The notes beneath the pieces were generated by a model that ran no database searches, was not told where the DNA came from, and saw only the letters and a list, made by a program, of their open reading frames with translations. From Geodermatophilus ruber (GTDB lineage Bacteria; Actinomycetota; Actinomycetes; Mycobacteriales; Geodermatophilaceae): a stretch of 64,000 nucleotides of DNA. A program made the position numbers and the translations under genes. Positions within the stretch are counted from its first letter, which is position 1; each line of letters starts with the position of its first letter. Positions 16,806 to 25,706 of the stretch are shown piece by piece. The stretch lies in the NCBI RefSeq assembly GCF_900114385.1, contig NZ_FOSW01000002.1:310001-374000 (forward strand). Reading direction: 5' to 3'.

Positions 16806-18392
16806 TCACAGGGGTGACGCGGGGAGGTTCTGCGGGGGAGCCGCGGTGATCGGGTCGTTCTGCGGGAGGTCCCTGCCGACGCGGAACTGGTGCATCATGT
16901 CGTGGTCCTCGTGCACGGTGTTGTGGCAGTGGATCATGTAGCGGCCCTCGTTCGGACCGAACTGGGTGACCAGCCGGATGGTCTCGTTCTCGCCCAGGTA
17001 GACGACGTCCTTCGGGCCGAGCTCCTGCGCCCGGGGCGGCCTGCCGTTGCGGTCGAGGATCCGGAAGTCGACCAGGTGCAGGTGGATGGGGTGGTTCCAG
17101 CCGCCGGAGTTGTTCTGCAGCTCCCAGACCTCGATGTCGCCGAGGGCGGGGTCGGCCCGCACGTCGCGGAACTCCGAGTCGATCACGTCCTGCCAGGTCA
17201 GCTGATCGATGGTCCACTCCCCGCCCTGGCGCCGGAAGCGCAGACGCCGGGTGCGCACCGCGTCCGCTGCGGTGAGGTGCATGTTCTTCGGGGTGGGGTT
17301 GAGCTCCGCGGGGATCTCGTTGCCGACGGTGCTCGTGGCCGGGCCGGTCACCTCGAAGGCCATCACCTTGTCCGTGTGGTCGTAGTCGATCGCGTTCTTC
17401 ACCCCGGCGTTGCGCAGCTCGACCCGCTGCCCGGCCCGCAGGCCGGCGAAGTCGATGATCACCTCGTAGCGCTCGGCCACGCCGAGCAGCAGCTCGGTCA
17501 CCGGCTGGGGGGTGCGCACCAGCCCGCCGTCGGTGGCGATCACCGTCATCGGAGCGCCGGTGCTGAGCCGGAGCCGGTAGCCGCGGGCGACGGAGGCGTT
17601 CAGGATCCGCAGGCGGTACTTGCGTTGCTCGACCCGCAGCAGGGGCCAGGGCCGCCCGTTGACCAGGATGACGTCGCCCATGAGGCCGGATTCGCTGCGG
17701 TTGTCGAAGAGCAGTTCGCCGTCCTTCCGGAAGGCGGCGTCCCCGATGCTGACCGGCAGCTCGTAGTCGCCGTGCGGGATCGGCAGGGACTGCTCCAGGG
17801 TGTCGATGACGTGGTACTGCCCGGCCAGCCCGGAGTAGACGTTCTCCGCGGTGTGGTGCACGCAGTGGTCGTGGTACCAGAGCGTGCGCGCATCCTCGCT
17901 GTTGGAGTACCGGTAGTCCTTGTACTGCCCCGGCAGGCTGATGTCCGAGGCATACCCGTCGAACTGCGGCAGGGAGGGCGCCCCGTGCAGATGGGTGGAG
18001 GTCCACGGCTGGTAGCCCAGCGTCGGATGCTGCTCGGGCAACGTGTTGATCTGCCGCACCACCGAGGGCTCGTTCCGCCGGGCCCGGATGGTGGGCCCGG
18101 GGACCATGCCGTTGTAGCCGAACAGCGTCGTCTGCACGCCGGGCAGGATCTGGCCGCGGAACGGGCGCTGGGTGATCTCGTAGAAGCTGGTGCGGGTGGC
18201 GGGGTCCGTGCGGACGGGGGCGAGGACCGGCGGGGCCTGGTAGGGCACCGTGAACGGCTCGGGAATCCGGTTCTCCGCGATCTCCGAGGCGCGCTTCGCG
18301 GCGACCACGCCGGCCACCGGCAGGGCGAGGGTGGCGGCTCCCAGCACGGACAGCTTCAGGGTGTCTCGTCGACTCAGCGAGGGGGAATCCAC
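16806..18392 (-). CDS. Tat-exported multicopper oxidase (CotA/bilirubin-oxidase type)
   Basis: A 528-residue three-domain multicopper oxidase. It begins with a twin-arginine signal (SRRDTLKLSVLGAATLALP, residues 7-25), so it folds with copper in the cytosol before export. All four copper motifs are visible: HLHG (134-137), HDHCVHH (174-180), HPIHLH, and HCHNTVHEDHDMM (488-500), which holds the type 1 Cys and axial Met. It likely oxidises Cu(I), Mn(II) or phenolics at the cell surface. GTG at 18392 with AGGAGG 5 bases upstream decides the start; the frame extends further to 18638 without conservation. The copper ATPase locus is 7 kb away and not linked. Confidence 0.93.
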   Translation of the reverse strand: MDSPSLSRRDTLKLSVLGAATLALPVAGVVAAKRASEIAENRIPEPFTVPYQAPPVLAPVRTDPATRTSFYEITQRPFRGQILPGVQTTLFGYNGMVPGPTIRARRNEPSVVRQINTLPEQHPTLGYQPWTSTHLHGAPSLPQFDGYASDISLPGQYKDYRYSNSEDARTLWYHDHCVHHTAENVYSGLAGQYHVIDTLEQSLPIPHGDYELPVSIGDAAFRKDGELLFDNRSESGLMGDVILVNGRPWPLLRVEQRKYRLRILNASVARGYRLRLSTGAPMTVIATDGGLVRTPQPVTELLLGVAERYEVIIDFAGLRAGQRVELRNAGVKNAIDYDHTDKVMAFEVTGPATSTVGNEIPAELNPTPKNMHLTAADAVRTRRLRFRRQGGEWTIDQLTWQDVIDSEFRDVRADPALGDIEVWELQNNSGGWNHPIHLHLVDFRILDRNGRPPRAQELGPKDVVYLGENETIRLVTQFGPNEGRYMIHCHNTVHEDHDMMHQFRVGRDLPQNDPITAAPPQNLPASPL

Positions 18393-18478
18393 GGGAGCCT
18401 CCTGTCGGACGGCTGGGAAGTACCGAGGACCCTCGCGGAGCACGCGTTCCGCGGGGAGCCGTGAGTGAGGGGTCGGCC

Positions 18479-18497
18479 CTCCCCGAGAGTCGGGGAG
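18479..18497. promoter_or_regulatory. Hairpin/dyad in the multicopper oxidase upstream region
   Basis: CTCCCCGA-GAG-TCGGGGAG is a perfect 8-base-pair dyad about 90 bases upstream of the oxidase start. It may be an operator or an RNA hairpin in the 262-base gap, which otherwise shows no gene. Confidence 0.35.
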
Positions 18498-18654
18498 TCG
18501 CCCTGGCCACGTTCGGTGAGAAGGGCTGATCACGGCGGAGGACGCCGTCCCGGCCGGGAACGCCAGGTGGGTCGGGGAGGCGCTCGCGGGCGTCGTCGGC
18601 AATGCTGGGACGCCCGAGCACACGCCGGGGACGACCACGCCGAGGAGGCCGCCG

Positions 18655-18837
18655 ATGGAGCCGGAGCAGTGGTTCTACTGCCTCAAGCACCACACCGTCG
18701 AGACGCGGGACGGCTGCGCGGAGCGACACCGGCTGGGGCCGTACGCCACCCGCGAGGAGGCCGAGCACGCGCTGCAGTCGGTGGCCGAGCGCGAGGAGCG
18801 GCTGACCGCGGAGGACCGCGACTGGAGGGGGGACTGA
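18655..18837 (+). CDS. Small conserved actinobacterial protein (60 aa)
   Basis: A 60-residue protein with the pattern QWFYCLKHHTVE, a Gly-Cys pair (DGC), RLGPYATREEAEHAL and an acidic tail. This layout is familiar from short actinobacterial proteins, sometimes labelled SPOR-like, in which aromatic strands precede an RxGPYxTxxEAE helix; the function is unknown. The Cys-His-His cluster could bind metal. GAGGAGG 6 bases before the ATG at 18655 supports translation. Confidence 0.75.
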   Translation: MEPEQWFYCLKHHTVETRDGCAERHRLGPYATREEAEHALQSVAEREERLTAEDRDWRGD

Positions 18838-18920
18838 GCCACCACTGCCGGCGGGCGCGGAGGCCCGGGGCATGATCGGCCGCAGGACGCCGGGCGGGCC
18901 GGCGACGCGGGAGGTGGCAG

Positions 18921-19616
18921 GTGACTGACGGACGTTCGGTGGAGGACCTGGTCGTCGGGGTGCTCGGGGGCACCGGACCCCAGGGACGGGGCCTCGCCGT
19001 GCGGCTGGCCGCCGCCGGCCAGCGGGTGCTGCTGGGGTCGCGCGACGCGGACCGGGCCGCCGAGGTGGCCGCCACGGTCGCCGCCCGGGCCGGTGCCGCC
19101 GCGGGTGGGGCGGAGGTGTCGGTGACGGGCGGGTCCAACGTGGACGTCGCCGGCGCCGCCGACCTGGTGATCGTCGCGGTGCCCTTCGCCGGGCACGCCG
19201 CCACGCTGGCGGAGCTGGCCACGCCGCTGGCGGGGAAGATCGTCGTCGACTGCGTCGTCCCCATGGCCTTCGACGAGCTGGGGGCCTACGTCGTGGAGGT
19301 CGAGGAGGGCAGCGTCGCCCAGCAGGCGGCCGCGCTGCTGCCCGACTCGCAGGTGGTCGGCGCCTTCCACCACCTCTCCGCCGTTCTCCTGGAGGACCTC
19401 TCCCGGCCCACACTGGACGGCGACGTGATGGTCGTCGGCGACGTGCGCGAGGCGACCGACACGGTGCAGGCGCTCGCCGGGCGGCTGCCGGGCATGCGCG
19501 GCATCTACGCCGGCCGGCTGCGCAACGCCTTCCAGGTGGAGGCCCTGACGGTCAACCTGGTGTCGGTCAACCGCCGGTACAAGGTGCACGCCGGGATCCG
19601 GATCACCGACGTCTGA
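18921..19616 (+). CDS. npdG: NADPH-dependent F420 reductase (F420H2:NADP oxidoreductase)
   Basis: A 231-residue Rossmann-fold protein of the Fno/NpdG family, which transfers hydride between NADP(H) and the deazaflavin cofactor F420. Dinucleotide-binding GVLGGTGPQGRGLAVRLA near the N-terminus and the NADP-recognising GSRDADRA are visible, as are VIVAVPFAGH and the late FHHLSAVLLED block. It could supply reduced F420 for the two PPOX proteins in the window. GTG at 18921 with GGGAGG upstream. About 60 bases separate it from the next gene in the same direction. Confidence 0.88.
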   Translation: MTDGRSVEDLVVGVLGGTGPQGRGLAVRLAAAGQRVLLGSRDADRAAEVAATVAARAGAAAGGAEVSVTGGSNVDVAGAADLVIVAVPFAGHAATLAELATPLAGKIVVDCVVPMAFDELGAYVVEVEEGSVAQQAAALLPDSQVVGAFHHLSAVLLEDLSRPTLDGDVMVVGDVREATDTVQALAGRLPGMRGIYAGRLRNAFQVEALTVNLVSVNRRYKVHAGIRITDV

Positions 19617-19675
19617 GTCGTGGCCGGCCGATCGGCGCGGCGTCCGGGGCGTCCCGGCGGTGGGACACTGCGGCC

Positions 19676-20089
19676 GTGCTGCTGCTCGCGTCGGCCGTCG
19701 CGGTGCTGCACGCCGCCGCCGTCCTGTTCATGCTGACCGGCTCGTTGCTGGCGCTGCGGTGGCCGCGCCTCCTGCTGCTGCACCTGCCGGTGGCCCTGGG
19801 AATCCTGGGCGTCTACCTGGCCGGCGCCGACTGTCCGCTCACCGACCTGGAGCTGTGGCTGCGGGAGCGGGCCGGTGCACCCGGCTACACCGGCGGATTC
19901 CTCGGCCACTACCTCACCGAGCCGCTGGGCTTCCCGATCCATGAGTTCTCGACCCAGCTGGGCATCTACCTGATCGCACTCGTGCCCAACGTGGTCGGCT
20001 ACTCGCTGGTCCACCGCTCCTCCCGCAGCGCGGCGAGCCCGTCCCGGACCGCGGCGGGCCAGGAGGTCTCCCGGGGCAGCCAGCGGTAG
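19676..20089 (+). CDS. DUF2784 family membrane protein
   Basis: A 137-residue protein with three to four hydrophobic helices, the polar pair CPLTDLE after helix two and a Tyr/Gly-rich loop (GAPGYTGGFLGHYL), the signature of DUF2784. Function is unknown. Start GTG at 19676 is preceded by GACACT and 6 bases, suggesting a leaderless mRNA. Its last 91 bases overlap, tail to tail, the ASCH-domain gene on the other strand, which makes the unconserved C-terminus (from about residue 112) dependent on the opposing gene's codons. Confidence 0.8.
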   Translation: MLLLASAVAVLHAAAVLFMLTGSLLALRWPRLLLLHLPVALGILGVYLAGADCPLTDLELWLRERAGAPGYTGGFLGHYLTEPLGFPIHEFSTQLGIYLIALVPNVVGYSLVHRSSRSAASPSRTAAGQEVSRGSQR

Positions 20090-20463
20090 GAGCGCGGCGG
20101 CCGGTCCAGGCCCAGCGCCGCCAGCGGTACCGGGTCGGGCAGCCGGTGGACGGCGTCCAGCTGCAGGGCCACGGCGGCCGGGGCGTCCCCGAGGTAGTCG
20201 GCGGTGAGGTCGCTGAGGTCCGGGTGCTCCTCGATGCCGGCCAGTTCCGGGCCCGAGCCGCGGTGGACGCGCCCCACCCGGGCCACGCCGATCACCCGGG
20301 AGACCGGCGCGATCTCGTAGACCAGCAGCAGGTCGCCGGGGGCGAACCCGGCGGTGCCGCGACGGAACTCGTGCCGTTTGCGCCCGTCGAGCAGGGCGTC
20401 GGCGAACGGCTGCCGGAAGGACAGCAGCGCGACCCGCGGCGGGCGCGGGCCGGCTGCGCTCAT
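19999..20463 (-). CDS. ASCH domain protein
   Basis: A 154-residue protein with an ASCH fold (RNA-binding, PUA-related). Recognisable parts are LSFRQPFADALLDGRKRHEFRR near the N-terminus (the typical W/R-x-E-x-R RNA-contact helix) and LLLVYEIAPVSRVIGVARVG. ASCH proteins are thought to act on RNA or modified nucleosides. Its ATG (20463) is 3 bases past the panB stop, so it is the third gene of a nadE-panB-ASCH block. The final 91 bases overlap the opposing DUF2784 gene. Confidence 0.82.
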   Translation of the reverse strand: MSAAGPRPPRVALLSFRQPFADALLDGRKRHEFRRGTAGFAPGDLLLVYEIAPVSRVIGVARVGRVHRGSGPELAGIEEHPDLSDLTADYLGDAPAAVALQLDAVHRLPDPVPLAALGLDRPPRSYRWLPRETSWPAAVRDGLAALREERWTSE

Positions 20464-20466
20464 CGG

Positions 20467-21297
20467 CTACTCGAAGGAGTGCTCGGGGCCGGGGAAGGTG
20501 CCGCCGCGGACGTCGTCGGCGAACTCCTGGGCCGCGCGCAGCAGTTCGGCACGCAGGTCGGCGTACTTCTTCACGAACTTCGGCACCCGGCCGCCGTTGA
20601 GCCCGGCCATGTCCGGCCAGACCAGCACCTGGGCGTCGCAGTCCACGCCGGCGCCGATGCCGATCGTGGGGATGGACAGCTCCTTGGTGACCTGGGCGGC
20701 CAGCTCGGCGGGCACCATCTCCAGGACGACGGCGAACGCCCCGGCCTCCTGGACGGCGTGCGCGTCGGCGAGCAGCTGCTCGGCACCGGCGCCGCGGCCC
20801 TGCACCCGGAAGCCGCCGAGGGCGTGCTCGCTCTGCGGCGTGAAGCCGATGTGCGCCATCACCGGGATGCCGGAGTCGTGCAGCAGCCTGATCTGCGGCG
20901 CGACCCGCGCACCGCCCTCGAGCTTGACCGCCTGCGCGCCGCCCTCCTTCATCATTCGGACGGCGGTCGCGAACGCCTGCTGCGGCCCGGACTCGTAGCT
21001 GCCGAAGGGCAGGTCGGCCACGATCAGCGACCGCTTGGTGGAGCGGGTGACGGCCTTGGTCATCAGCAGGATGTCCTCGACGGTCACCGGCACGGTGCTC
21101 GAGTAGCCGAGGACGACGTTGCCCGAGGAGTCGCCGACGAGCATGACCGGGATGCCGGCCTCCTCGAAGATGGCCGCGCTGTAGGTGTCGTAGGCGGTGA
21201 GCATCGCCCACTTCTCGCCGCGCTCCTTGGCCTGCTGCAGGTGGTGCACCCGCACCCGGGCGGTGGACGTCCCGCCGTAGAGCACCGACTCACTCAT
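20467..21297 (-). CDS. panB: 3-methyl-2-oxobutanoate hydroxymethyltransferase (ketopantoate synthesis)
   Basis: A 276-residue PanB, transferring a one-carbon unit from 5,10-methylene-THF to 2-oxoisovalerate in pantothenate (CoA) synthesis. Family blocks are intact: [58 protein letters not shown] and the IGIGAG motif near the end. ATG at 21297 with AAGGAGCGG upstream; the first 8 bases overlap the end of nadE, so the two cofactor genes are coupled. Confidence 0.95.
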   Translation of the reverse strand: MSESVLYGGTSTARVRVHHLQQAKERGEKWAMLTAYDTYSAAIFEEAGIPVMLVGDSSGNVVLGYSSTVPVTVEDILLMTKAVTRSTKRSLIVADLPFGSYESGPQQAFATAVRMMKEGGAQAVKLEGGARVAPQIRLLHDSGIPVMAHIGFTPQSEHALGGFRVQGRGAGAEQLLADAHAVQEAGAFAVVLEMVPAELAAQVTKELSIPTIGIGAGVDCDAQVLVWPDMAGLNGGRVPKFVKKYADLRAELLRAAQEFADDVRGGTFPGPEHSFE

Positions 21298-23161
21298 GTG
21301 CTGCCGCTCCTTCGCGGACGCTGGGCAGGCTCTCCCGCCAGCGGTTGGTGATCGGCAGACGCCGATCCCGGCCGAACGCCTTCAGGCTGATCTTCGTTCC
21401 CGGCGCCGACTGCCGGCGCTTGAACTCCGCGCTGTCGATCAGCCGCAGCACCCGCGCGACGATCTCGGGGTCGTGGCCGCGCTCGAGCAGGTCGGCCATC
21501 CCCAGGTCGTGGTCGACGTAGTCGGCGATGACCGCGTCCAGCTCCTCGTAGGAGGGCAGCGAGTCGGTGTCGACCTGGCCGGGGGCCAGCTCGGCCGACG
21601 GCGGCTTGTCGATCGAGTTCTGCGGGATCGGCTCGGTCTCACCGCGCGCGCGGGCGTGCGCGTTGCGCCAGCGGGCCAGCTCCCACACGAGGGTCTTGGG
21701 CACGTCCTTGATCGGGGCGAAGCCGCCGGCCGAGTCGCCGTAGAGGGTCGAGTAGCCGACCGCCACCTCGCTCTTGTTCCCGGTGGTCAGCAGCAGGTGG
21801 CCGTGCTGGTTGGACAGCCCCATGAGCAGCGTGCCGCGCACCCGGGCCTGCAGGTTCTCCGCCGCGACGCCGGTGAGCTCCACCGAGCCGTGGTACGCGT
21901 CGACCATCGGCGCGATCGGGACGACCGTGTAGTGCAGCCCGGTCCGCTTCGCCAGGTCCTCGGCGTCGGCCAGGGAGTGCTCGGTCGACCACTTCGACGG
22001 CAGGCCGACGCCGTGCACCCGGTCCGGGCCGAGCGCGTCGACGGCGAGCGCGGCGACGACGGCGGAGTCGATGCCGCCGGAGAGCCCGAGCACCACCGAG
22101 GGCATGCCGTTCTTGTCGATGAAGTCGCGCAGGCCCAGCACCAGCGCCCGCCAGACCTCCTCGCGGTCCTCCAGCGGCTCGGCGATCGACGGCGGCCGGG
22201 GCTCGACGAGCGGCACCGGCTCCTCGGAGATCACGTGCCGGGTGACGGTCATCGGCCCGATCCGCCCCTCGCGCCGCTCGGGCACCGACGACGGGTCGAT
22301 GGTCAGGTCGGCGGTCAGCAGGTGCTCGACGAACTGCGGGGCCCGGCCGAGCAGCTCCCCGTCCGGGGCGACCACCATCGAGTCGCCGTCGAAGACCAGC
22401 TCGTCCTGCCCGCCCACCTGGTTGCAGTACAGGATCGTCGCTCGCGCCTCGGCGGCCCGGCGGCGGACCAGCGGCAGCCGCAGGTCGTCCTTGGCCCGTT
22501 CGTAGGGCGAGGCGTTGGGGGAGGCGACGACGTCCACCCCGGCCCGGCCGGCGACGCCGCACGGGCCGCCCTCGACCCAGAGGTCCTCGCAGATGGTCAG
22601 CGCGACGTCGACGCCGTGCAGCCGCACGATCGGCAGCTCCGTGCCGGGCACGAAGTAGCGGGCCTCGTCGAAGACGCCGTAGTTGGGCAGGTGCCGCTTG
22701 TAGTAGCGGACGACCACCTCGCCACCGTGGAGCAGCGCGGCGGCGTTGCGCGGGGCGCCGCGGCGCGGGTTGGCGTCGGCCGGGCGGTCGTCCTCGGGCA
22801 TGGACTCCACCGGGGCGGGGCCGGCGCCCTCGGTGTGCGCCAGGTAGCCGACGACGACGGCGACGTCACCCAGCCCCTGGTCGGCCAGGGTGGCGGCCAG
22901 GTCGACGACGGCGTGCTCGCTGGCGCGGGCGAAGGACTCCCGCAGCACGAGGTCCTCCGGGGGGTAGCCGGTGAGGGTCATCTCGGGGAAGACGACGAGG
23001 TGGGCGCCGGCGTCGGCCGCCTTCGCCGTCCACCGGGTGACCAGGTCGGCGTTGCCGGGGAGGTCACCGACGCGGGTGTCGACCTGGGCCAGCGCGACCC
23101 TCAGCTGCCGCGGTCGCCCCTCACTGCCGTGCCCGACGTGTTCGCTCGCAAGCTCGCTCAC
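21290..23161 (-). CDS. nadE: Glutamine-dependent NAD+ synthetase
   Basis: A 623-residue two-domain enzyme making NAD+ from nicotinic acid adenine dinucleotide. The N-terminal nitrilase-type glutaminase domain shows the Glu-Lys-Cys triad ([37 protein letters not shown]); the C-terminal synthetase has the PP-loop [10 protein letters not shown] and the [12 protein letters not shown] block. It is closer to the ~560-620 residue bacterial type than to the 680-residue mycobacterial one. GTG at 23161 follows GAGGATGG. It overlaps panB and probably leads an operon with panB and the ASCH gene. Confidence 0.95.
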   Translation of the reverse strand: MSELASEHVGHGSEGRPRQLRVALAQVDTRVGDLPGNADLVTRWTAKAADAGAHLVVFPEMTLTGYPPEDLVLRESFARASEHAVVDLAATLADQGLGDVAVVVGYLAHTEGAGPAPVESMPEDDRPADANPRRGAPRNAAALLHGGEVVVRYYKRHLPNYGVFDEARYFVPGTELPIVRLHGVDVALTICEDLWVEGGPCGVAGRAGVDVVASPNASPYERAKDDLRLPLVRRRAAEARATILYCNQVGGQDELVFDGDSMVVAPDGELLGRAPQFVEHLLTADLTIDPSSVPERREGRIGPMTVTRHVISEEPVPLVEPRPPSIAEPLEDREEVWRALVLGLRDFIDKNGMPSVVLGLSGGIDSAVVAALAVDALGPDRVHGVGLPSKWSTEHSLADAEDLAKRTGLHYTVVPIAPMVDAYHGSVELTGVAAENLQARVRGTLLMGLSNQHGHLLLTTGNKSEVAVGYSTLYGDSAGGFAPIKDVPKTLVWELARWRNAHARARGETEPIPQNSIDKPPSAELAPGQVDTDSLPSYEELDAVIADYVDHDLGMADLLERGHDPEIVARVLRLIDSAEFKRRQSAPGTKISLKAFGRDRRLPITNRWRESLPSVREGAAAHE

Positions 23162-23209
23162 GCGCCCATCCTCGTCGGTGCTCCGCGGGCACGGCCAGGC
23201 GAGGGGGCC

Positions 23210-24112
23210 CTACCCGGGCTCGTGGCGTTCGGGATGCGACGTGCCGCGCGCCACCGGCGTGTCGCCGCCCGAACGTCCCGATCGCGGCATGCCGGCCCCG
23301 GGGGCGGGAGCAGCCGGAGCGGACCGGGGCACGGGAACCGGCGCGGCCGGGTCCGGTGGGGTGGAGCGCTCCAGGAATCGGAGCAGCTCCACCGGGAACG
23401 GCAGCACGACCGTCGAGTTCTTCTCCGCCGCCACCTCGACCATGGTCTGCAGCAGGCGCAGCTGCAGCGCGGCCGGCTGGATCGCCATCACCTCCGCGGC
23501 CTGGGCCAGCTTCTCCGAGGCCTGCAGCTCGCCCTCGGCGGTGATCACCCGGGAGCGGCGTTCCCGCTCGGCCTCGGCCTGCCGCGCGATCGACCGCTTC
23601 ATCGACTCCGGAAGCGCGACGTCCTTGATGTCGACGCGGTCGATGTGGATGCCCCAGTCGACCGCCGGGTTGTCGAGCATCAGCTCCAGCCCCTGGTTGA
23701 GCCGCTCCCGGTTGGACAGCAGGTCGTCCAGGTCGCTCTTGCCGATGATCGACCGCAGCGACGCCTGGGCCACCTGGGCGATCGCCGCCTGGTAGTTCTG
23801 CACGGCCACGACCACCCGGACGGGGTCGTAGACCTTGTAGTAGACGACCGCGTCGACCTTGACGGTCACGTTGTCCCGGGTGATGCCCTCCTGCGCCGGC
23901 ACCGGCATGGTGACGATCTGCTGGTTCACCTTGTGCAGCCGGTCGACGCCGGGGGTGATGAAGGTGAGACCGGGTGGGCGGGCCTCGCCCAGCAGCCGGC
24001 CGAAGCGCAGCACCACCCCGCGCTCGTACTGGGTGACCACCCGGACGCTCGCGGCGACCAGCAGGAACAGCGCGACGGCCACGACCGCGAGCACCACGAA
24101 GACGACGTCCAT
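23210..24112 (-). CDS. Slipin / stomatin-like SPFH (band 7) protein
   Basis: A 300-residue SPFH-domain protein with one N-terminal membrane helix (residues about 2-22), then the band 7 region starting VVTQYERGVVLRFGRL and continuing through TPGVDRLHKVNQQIVTMPVP, a helical AEAERERRSRVITAEGE stretch and a proline-rich tail. Such proteins form membrane-associated rings or microdomains. The NfeD partner often next to slipins is absent. I prefer ATG 24112, which has GGAGG 5 bases upstream, over the GTG 15 bases earlier. Confidence 0.9.
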   Translation of the reverse strand: MDVVFVVLAVVAVALFLLVAASVRVVTQYERGVVLRFGRLLGEARPPGLTFITPGVDRLHKVNQQIVTMPVPAQEGITRDNVTVKVDAVVYYKVYDPVRVVVAVQNYQAAIAQVAQASLRSIIGKSDLDDLLSNRERLNQGLELMLDNPAVDWGIHIDRVDIKDVALPESMKRSIARQAEAERERRSRVITAEGELQASEKLAQAAEVMAIQPAALQLRLLQTMVEVAAEKNSTVVLPFPVELLRFLERSTPPDPAAPVPVPRSAPAAPAPGAGMPRSGRSGGDTPVARGTSHPERHEPG

Positions 24113-24185
24113 CTCGTCCTCCGCCACCCGCGCCGCGGCCGGGCCGCAGGTCGCGCCCGTGACCGCGGCGCCCTCGTGGTGGCGC

Positions 24186-24641
24186 TCACATGCTAGTTCG
24201 GGGTTGCCACGCGGCGATCACCTTCGTGCGCAGCGTGGCGCCCAGCCGGCGGTAGAACCGCTGGGCGGCGGTGTTGTCCTCCCGCATCTCCCAGCGGACC
24301 AGCAACTCCTCGGCGGCCGCGATCCGGGCCAGCTCGGCCATGAGCAGCCGGCCGACGCCGGCGTCCCGGTGCCCGTCGCGCACGAACAGGTCGTCCAGGC
24401 CGAGGATGTCCCGGCCCAGCCACAGGTGCAGCCGGCGGACGACGGACACGTAGCCGACCGGCTCGCCGTCCCGCTCGGCCAGCAGCACCAGCACCTCCGG
24501 GCGGGCCAGCATCGCCGTCCAGGTGGCCAGGTCGCTGCGGACGTCGGAGACGTCGCCCTCGTGGGCGGCGATCTCCCGGACGAGGGTCAGCACCGCGGCG
24601 GCGTCGTCGGGGCCGGCGCGGCGGACGGTGGCGGGGGACAT
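24186..24641 (-). CDS. GNAT family N-acetyltransferase
   Basis: A 151-residue GNAT-fold protein that transfers acetyl from acetyl-CoA. Core elements are the N-terminal TVRRAGPDDAAAVLTLV, the LDDLFVRDGHRDAGVGRLLM acetyl-CoA loop and the late NTAAQRFYRRLGA motif. The layout is that of the diamine/amino-acid acetyltransferase group (SSAT-like, LDDLFV and FYRRLG), but the substrate is not determinable. ATG at 24641 with GGAAGGA upstream; the frame stays open further back without conservation. Confidence 0.88.
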   Translation of the reverse strand: MSPATVRRAGPDDAAAVLTLVREIAAHEGDVSDVRSDLATWTAMLARPEVLVLLAERDGEPVGYVSVVRRLHLWLGRDILGLDDLFVRDGHRDAGVGRLLMAELARIAAAEELLVRWEMREDNTAAQRFYRRLGATLRTKVIAAWQPRTSM

Positions 24642-24706
24642 GGGCGGGTCCTTCCGGGGTCGGGTACGCGGGGAACGGGCGAGCGGCCCGCCCGTTCCCG
24701 CGGCGG

Positions 24707-25165
24707 TCAGCAGTGGGCGTACTCGTGGGGGCGGATCGCCATCGCGCCGGCCATGGCGACCAGCATCAGGACGTGCCCCCACAGGAGCATGTCGCCGCTG
24801 GAGAGGAGCCCGGCCCACATCGGGACGAACAGCACGGCGAAGGGCAGGTACATCGCCGCGGCCATCTCGGCGCAGGCGCGCCAGCCGTGCCGGCGCCAGC
24901 GCATGACCAGCGTCATCCCGATCGTCATGTTCGTCGCCATGATCATCGCCATCGGCTCGGGGGCGTCGAGCACCGCTCCCCAGCCGAGGGCGTCGAGCAC
25001 GAACGACCACACCGGGTGCAGGGCGACCATCCCGACGGCCATCGCGACGACCATCTCGAGGTAGTGCAGGACGAGCGTGCGGGCGCGGCGGCGCCGGGCG
25101 GTGCGGGACTCGGCGGGCTCGGGGGTGGCGGGCGTGCGGCCCGGAGCCGGGCGGGTGAGGGACAT
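24707..25165 (-). CDS. Met/His-containing membrane protein of the copper locus, function unknown
   Basis: A 152-residue protein with four hydrophobic helices from about residue 33. The helices are unusually rich in Met and contain His (LHYLEMVVAMAVGMVALHP, ATNMTIGMTLVM, LLWGHVLMLVAMAGAM), which suits copper handling. Similar actinobacterial proteins are sometimes mislabelled FliP. AGGAGGT precedes the ATG at 25165, and the gene sits 47 bases after the CopZ-like gene on the same strand, likely co-transcribed. I infer a role in copper tolerance from composition and context only. Confidence 0.75.
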   Translation of the reverse strand: MSLTRPAPGRTPATPEPAESRTARRRRARTLVLHYLEMVVAMAVGMVALHPVWSFVLDALGWGAVLDAPEPMAMIMATNMTIGMTLVMRWRRHGWRACAEMAAAMYLPFAVLFVPMWAGLLSSGDMLLWGHVLMLVAMAGAMAIRPHEYAHC

Positions 25166-25212
25166 GGCGGGACCTCCTGCGGTCGGGACGGGATCAGGGC
25201 AGCGGGGCGGGC

Positions 25213-25443
25213 TCAGGGCACGAGGGCGTAGCCCGCCTCGTCGACGGCCGCGGCGATGTCGGAGCGGTCGACGGCCCGGTCGACCGAGACGGTGACCGTG
25301 CCGGTGGGTAGGTCGACGGCGACGTCGCGGACGCCGTCGACCCGGCTGATCTCCTGGGTGAGGGCACGCTCGCAGTGGCCGCAGGCCATGCCGGTGACCC
25401 GGAAGGTGGTGGTGCCGACGAAGGTGCGGGGCGTGGAGGTCAT
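25213..25443 (-). CDS. CopZ-like heavy-metal-associated (HMA) copper chaperone
   Basis: A 76-residue single HMA domain with the metal site [11 protein letters not shown] (CxxC at residues 20-23 or so) and a ferredoxin-like fold pattern of strands and helices ending in EAGYALVP. It would carry Cu(I) in the cytosol to the ATPase encoded divergently 263 bases away. ATG at 25443 is the start. Its own N-terminal GMTCASC-type partner domain is on the ATPase. Confidence 0.92.
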   Translation of the reverse strand: MTSTPRTFVGTTTFRVTGMACGHCERALTQEISRVDGVRDVAVDLPTGTVTVSVDRAVDRSDIAAAVDEAGYALVP

Positions 25444-25469
25444 CACGAGGGGCTCCGGGGGAGTGCGGT

Positions 25470-25483
25470 GGATCGGACGATCC
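25470..25483. promoter_or_regulatory. Dyad GGATCG-GA-CGATCC in the copper locus divergent gap
   Basis: A perfect 6+6 inverted repeat, 27 bases upstream of the chaperone ATG and in the gap shared with the copper ATPase. It is a candidate operator for a metal-responsive regulator, though no csoR or cueR gene is in the window. Confidence 0.4.
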
Positions 25484-25529
25484 GAGATTCCGGGCCGGGC
25501 ACCGGTGCTCGCGCCGGGAGAAGCACCGG

Positions 25530-25660
25530 GTGAACCGCCGGGCCACCACGGGTGCAGCAGCACCGCGGCGCCGTCGGCGATCAGCCGCCGGGCGATCGCC
25601 GCACCGATGGCTCGCGCCCGTGACGGGGGCGACCCGCCCGTCGAGCGCGCCGGCCCCGGC
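25530..25660 (-). pseudogene. Frameshifted N-terminal remnant of a short-chain dehydrogenase
   Basis: On the minus strand, [13 protein letters not shown] continues in another frame as [18 protein letters not shown]. Joined, this is the first strand and TGxxxGIG cofactor loop of an SDR. The junction is missing about 5 bases (the Arg-Gly before the Ile-Gly), and nothing of the catalytic Ser-Tyr-Lys part follows. Confidence 0.55.
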
Positions 25661-25706
25661 GATTTCCCCGGCGCGCTCACCGGTCCGCTCCCGCGAGCCT
25701 CGCCGC

